A stretch of 8,109 bases of DNA, from contig JAJZZU010000097.1 of the NCBI GenBank assembly GCA_021797365.1, forward strand, positions 1-8,109. The letters run 5' to 3'. Source of the stretch: Pseudomonadota bacterium. GTDB taxonomy: Bacteria; Pseudomonadota; Gammaproteobacteria; Acidiferrobacterales; Acidiferrobacteraceae. Of this stretch, positions 6,714 through 8,109 are shown piece after piece. Each line of letters opens with the position of its first letter. Positions within the stretch are counted from its first letter, which is position 1. A program made the position numbers and the translations under genes. The notes under the pieces are model-generated. The model was not told the origin of the DNA. It saw only the letters and a program-made list of their open reading frames with translations, and did not search any database.

Positions 6714-6766
6714 GAATTTCCACATAGGGGCTCTAGTAAGAGCCCCAATATTTTAGGAGTACCACT
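6714..6766 (+). promoter_or_regulatory. repeated structured 5' leader, copy 3
   Basis: GAATTTCCA (6714-6722) starts two bases after the coupling-protein stop and 53 bases before the next ATG. A perfect hairpin at 6727-6746 follows at the same offset from the 9-mer as the hairpin of copy 1. AT-rich sequence and AGGAG (6755-6759) come next, seven bases before ATG 6767. Beyond the 9-mer, copies 1 and 3 also share CA and the position of the G-run. The sequence to the left of the 9-mer is unrelated in all three copies, so the element has a sharp left edge. Regulatory function is inferred. Confidence 0.65.
6727..6746 (+). other. perfect 8-bp hairpin with AGTA tetraloop
   Basis: GGGGCTCT (6727-6734) pairs completely with AGAGCCCC (6739-6746) around AGTA. 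It is the most stable structure in the intergenic DNA. As a terminator of the coupling-protein gene it would be imperfect, because the following bases are AATATTTTAGG rather than an immediate T-run. Its position within the third leader copy suggests an mRNA 5' structure instead, though partial termination or attenuation cannot be excluded. Confidence 0.7.
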
Positions 6767-7849
6767 ATGCGTAAGGTATCAGCATCTATAGTCATAGCCA
6801 CCCTGCTTTCCGCATCTCCCGCCTACGCCCTGGGCGGTGTCGCAATCACGGGCTACTGTAAATCGGTAGGCGGGCTCGTCGCATCAGCAGGCAGTGTCGC
6901 AGCGGTCTCATCACAGATCACAACACTTCAAGGAATCCTTGCGTCGCAACTCCATTTGATCGGCTCATCTATCGCCTCGCAAGAAGGCGCCCTAATCTCT
7001 ACGATCGACAGTCAGTTCAAGAACGAGAACAACCAGATCCGCCACAGCGCGAACGCCGCGCGCATCGGCCAGATCAAAGCCCAGCAGGCGCTCGCGATGG
7101 CGCCCAACCAGCAACCGCAGAATATGTGCGACGCGCCGGGTCTTGGTGCCGGGATCCAGGTCGGCTCGCAGACCGACGCCGACCTCACACAAAAGATCGC
7201 GGCCGCCAGCAATACGCACGACACGACATTCACGCGCCCGATCGATGCCGACACCGCCGTCATGAAGGCGCCGTCCGCAGTCTTTGGTCCATCGCCGCCC
7301 TTTGTGCCCGGCGGCAGCCTGTCGCCGGTGCAGTCGGGCATCGCCTCGCAGTGGATCAACGCCGACACAGCCCCGTATCCTTTACCGGCGATCCCGGCCA
7401 CCTCAAACCCATCACCCAGCGCGATGCGCTATAACGCCGCCGTGCGCGTCGATACCGCACGCCTCGCCGTGCCGCAAGAGACGGAAGCGATGATCGTAGC
7501 CCTCCATACCGCATCTCTCAATGTCGGGACGTGGCCCTCGGACACGTGGGCGGCGATGACCGACAAGAGCGGTGGCGTGCCGCCCGGGGTCGTGAACGGG
7601 CACATCTCAGACAATGCGTTGACGCGCCTGCAGGTCGCCGCGCGCTACGCCAACCCCTCCTGGTATGCGGGCCTCGCAACAAAGAATACCCAAGGCCTGT
7701 TGCGGGAGGTCGCGATGATGGATGCGGTGCGCATGCACATGCAGTACACGGAACTCCGGCTGACTGAACGCATGGCGATGATGATCTCGCAGATGGCGGC
7801 CCAGCAGGCCAATAGGGCGGCGCGGGCGGATGCGGGGGTTCGGGGATGA
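6767..7849 (+). CDS. Sec-exported conjugation-associated protein, 360 aa, family not identified
   Basis: The N-terminus is a clear Sec signal peptide: basic MRK, a hydrophobic core (about 4-16) and an AYA site predicting cleavage after A21. No lipobox is seen; the first cysteine is C31. With C121 it is the only obvious cysteine, so a periplasmic disulfide is possible. The mature N-terminal part (about 30-112) is Ala/Ser/Gln-rich and probably helical, the middle (about 125-230) is Pro/Ser/Thr-rich and probably extended, and the C-terminal third (about 235-350) is helical, with ARYANPSWYAGL and an Ala/Met/Gln-rich end. This organisation resembles periplasmic transfer proteins such as VirB5/TrbJ-like or so-called TraW-like components, but I cannot assign a family. 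Downstream of the relaxase and coupling protein, a role in the envelope part of the channel is likely. AGGAG 6755-6759 sets the start. The stop overlaps the next start by ATGA. Confidence 0.85.
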   Translation: MRKVSASIVIATLLSASPAYALGGVAITGYCKSVGGLVASAGSVAAVSSQITTLQGILASQLHLIGSSIASQEGALISTIDSQFKNENNQIRHSANAARIGQIKAQQALAMAPNQQPQNMCDAPGLGAGIQVGSQTDADLTQKIAAASNTHDTTFTRPIDADTAVMKAPSAVFGPSPPFVPGGSLSPVQSGIASQWINADTAPYPLPAIPATSNPSPSAMRYNAAVRVDTARLAVPQETEAMIVALHTASLNVGTWPSDTWAAMTDKSGGVPPGVVNGHISDNALTRLQVAARYANPSWYAGLATKNTQGLLREVAMMDAVRMHMQYTELRLTERMAMMISQMAAQQANRAARADAGVRG

Positions 7850-8109
7850 ATAGGGCACGGCTTTGGGACCAGTTCCGTTGCTTATTCCTGCCCCGCAGTC
7901 ATCGCAGACGGATCCGGCAGGGCAAGCGCACTCTAAGGAAGATCAGGCCATGGCTTCAGGAGCCGGGAGGGGCACCGCGAGTCTTCGGTTACCTGCGCAA
8001 GGTCGATCCATTGACCTTCGAGGAACTGACGCTCCAGTCGTTTGCAGATATGGGCTGGCGTGTCCGGCGTGGCACACGCTACTCCGGCGACGGTGGCATC
8101 GATGGGCAT
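7846..8109 (+). CDS. Mrr-like restriction-endonuclease-fold protein (partial, 3' end beyond window)
   Basis: The ATG at 7846 overlaps the previous TGA (ATGA), so translation is probably coupled; only G-rich sequence precedes it, with no clean ribosome site. All 88 visible codons are open to the edge. Residues 1-40 are very basic (RSHRRRIRQGKRTLRKIR) and could contact nucleic acid. From about residue 47 the sequence matches the start of the Mrr catalytic domain: a helix with conserved Glu (LTFEEL, E59/E60), MGWRV, then SGDGGIDG (80-87) holding the active-site Asp, D82 or D86. In this family a QxK-type motif follows shortly after, which would lie beyond the window. Mrr proteins are usually type IV restriction enzymes cutting modified DNA. 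In a transfer operon it might act in defence, competitor exclusion or DNA processing. The domain call is good; function is open. Confidence 0.8.
   Translation, partial: MNRARLWDQFRCLFLPRSHRRRIRQGKRTLRKIRPWLQEPGGAPRVFGYLRKVDPLTFEELTLQSFADMGWRVRRGTRYSGDGGIDGH

Noticed and set aside
5998..6723. 241-residue open frame on the - strand opposite the coupling-protein tail
   Set aside because: It is antisense to a well-supported gene, Arg/Gly/Cys-rich with no recognisable motif, and is explained by codon bias of the + strand gene.
205..6766. The three GAATTTCCA elements as attachment sites, CRISPR repeats or inserted mobile repeats
   Set aside because: Only nine bases are identical, spacing to start codons is fixed, hairpin stems differ in sequence but keep pairing, and no target duplications or spacers are seen; a gene-leader role fits better.

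Overview
The window reads as the DNA-processing part of a conjugative element (plasmid or ICE) from a moderately GC-rich Gram-negative bacterium. An alphaproteobacterium, possibly an Acetobacteraceae-type host, fits the style of the sequence, but nothing here proves the taxon. All supported genes lie on the + strand. There is no tRNA, rRNA, CRISPR array or insertion sequence.

Layout: (1) 1-258 holds a possible C-terminal end of an unrecognised gene (2-175), a cluster of perfect inverted repeats (86-154) and a structured leader (205-258). (2) 259-3597 is a 1112-residue MobF (TrwC/TraI-type) relaxase-helicase with its catalytic tyrosines, three-histidine metal site and complete helicase motifs. 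(3) After a second leader (3599-3652) come three small, tightly packed or overlapping genes of unknown function (105, 75 and 60 aa). The last carries four cysteines in a possible zinc-binding pattern. (4) 4369-6711 is a TraD/TrwB-type coupling protein with two N-terminal membrane segments, Walker A and B motifs, and an unusual C-terminal tail with a CxxC...CxC knuckle. (5) After a third leader (6714-6766) is a 360-residue Sec-exported protein, probably a periplasmic transfer component. (6) Overlapping it by ATGA is the start of an Mrr-like restriction-endonuclease-fold protein that runs off the right edge.

Functionally, the relaxase would nick and unwind the transferred strand, and the coupling protein would bring the relaxosome to a type IV secretion channel. 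The exported protein would belong to the cell-envelope part of that channel. The role of the small genes and of the Mrr-like nuclease is open.

The most interesting signal is not a gene. The same 9-base word GAATTTCCA occurs three times, at 205, 3599 and 6714, each time 53-54 bases before a start codon (259, 3653, 6767). Each copy is followed by a G-run, a hairpin whose sequence differs while pairing is kept, and then a Shine-Dalgarno site. These three genes are the only ones with a gap in front of them; the others are translationally coupled. This suggests a repeated cis-acting RNA leader, possibly undescribed, that co-regulates the three translation units of the transfer operon.
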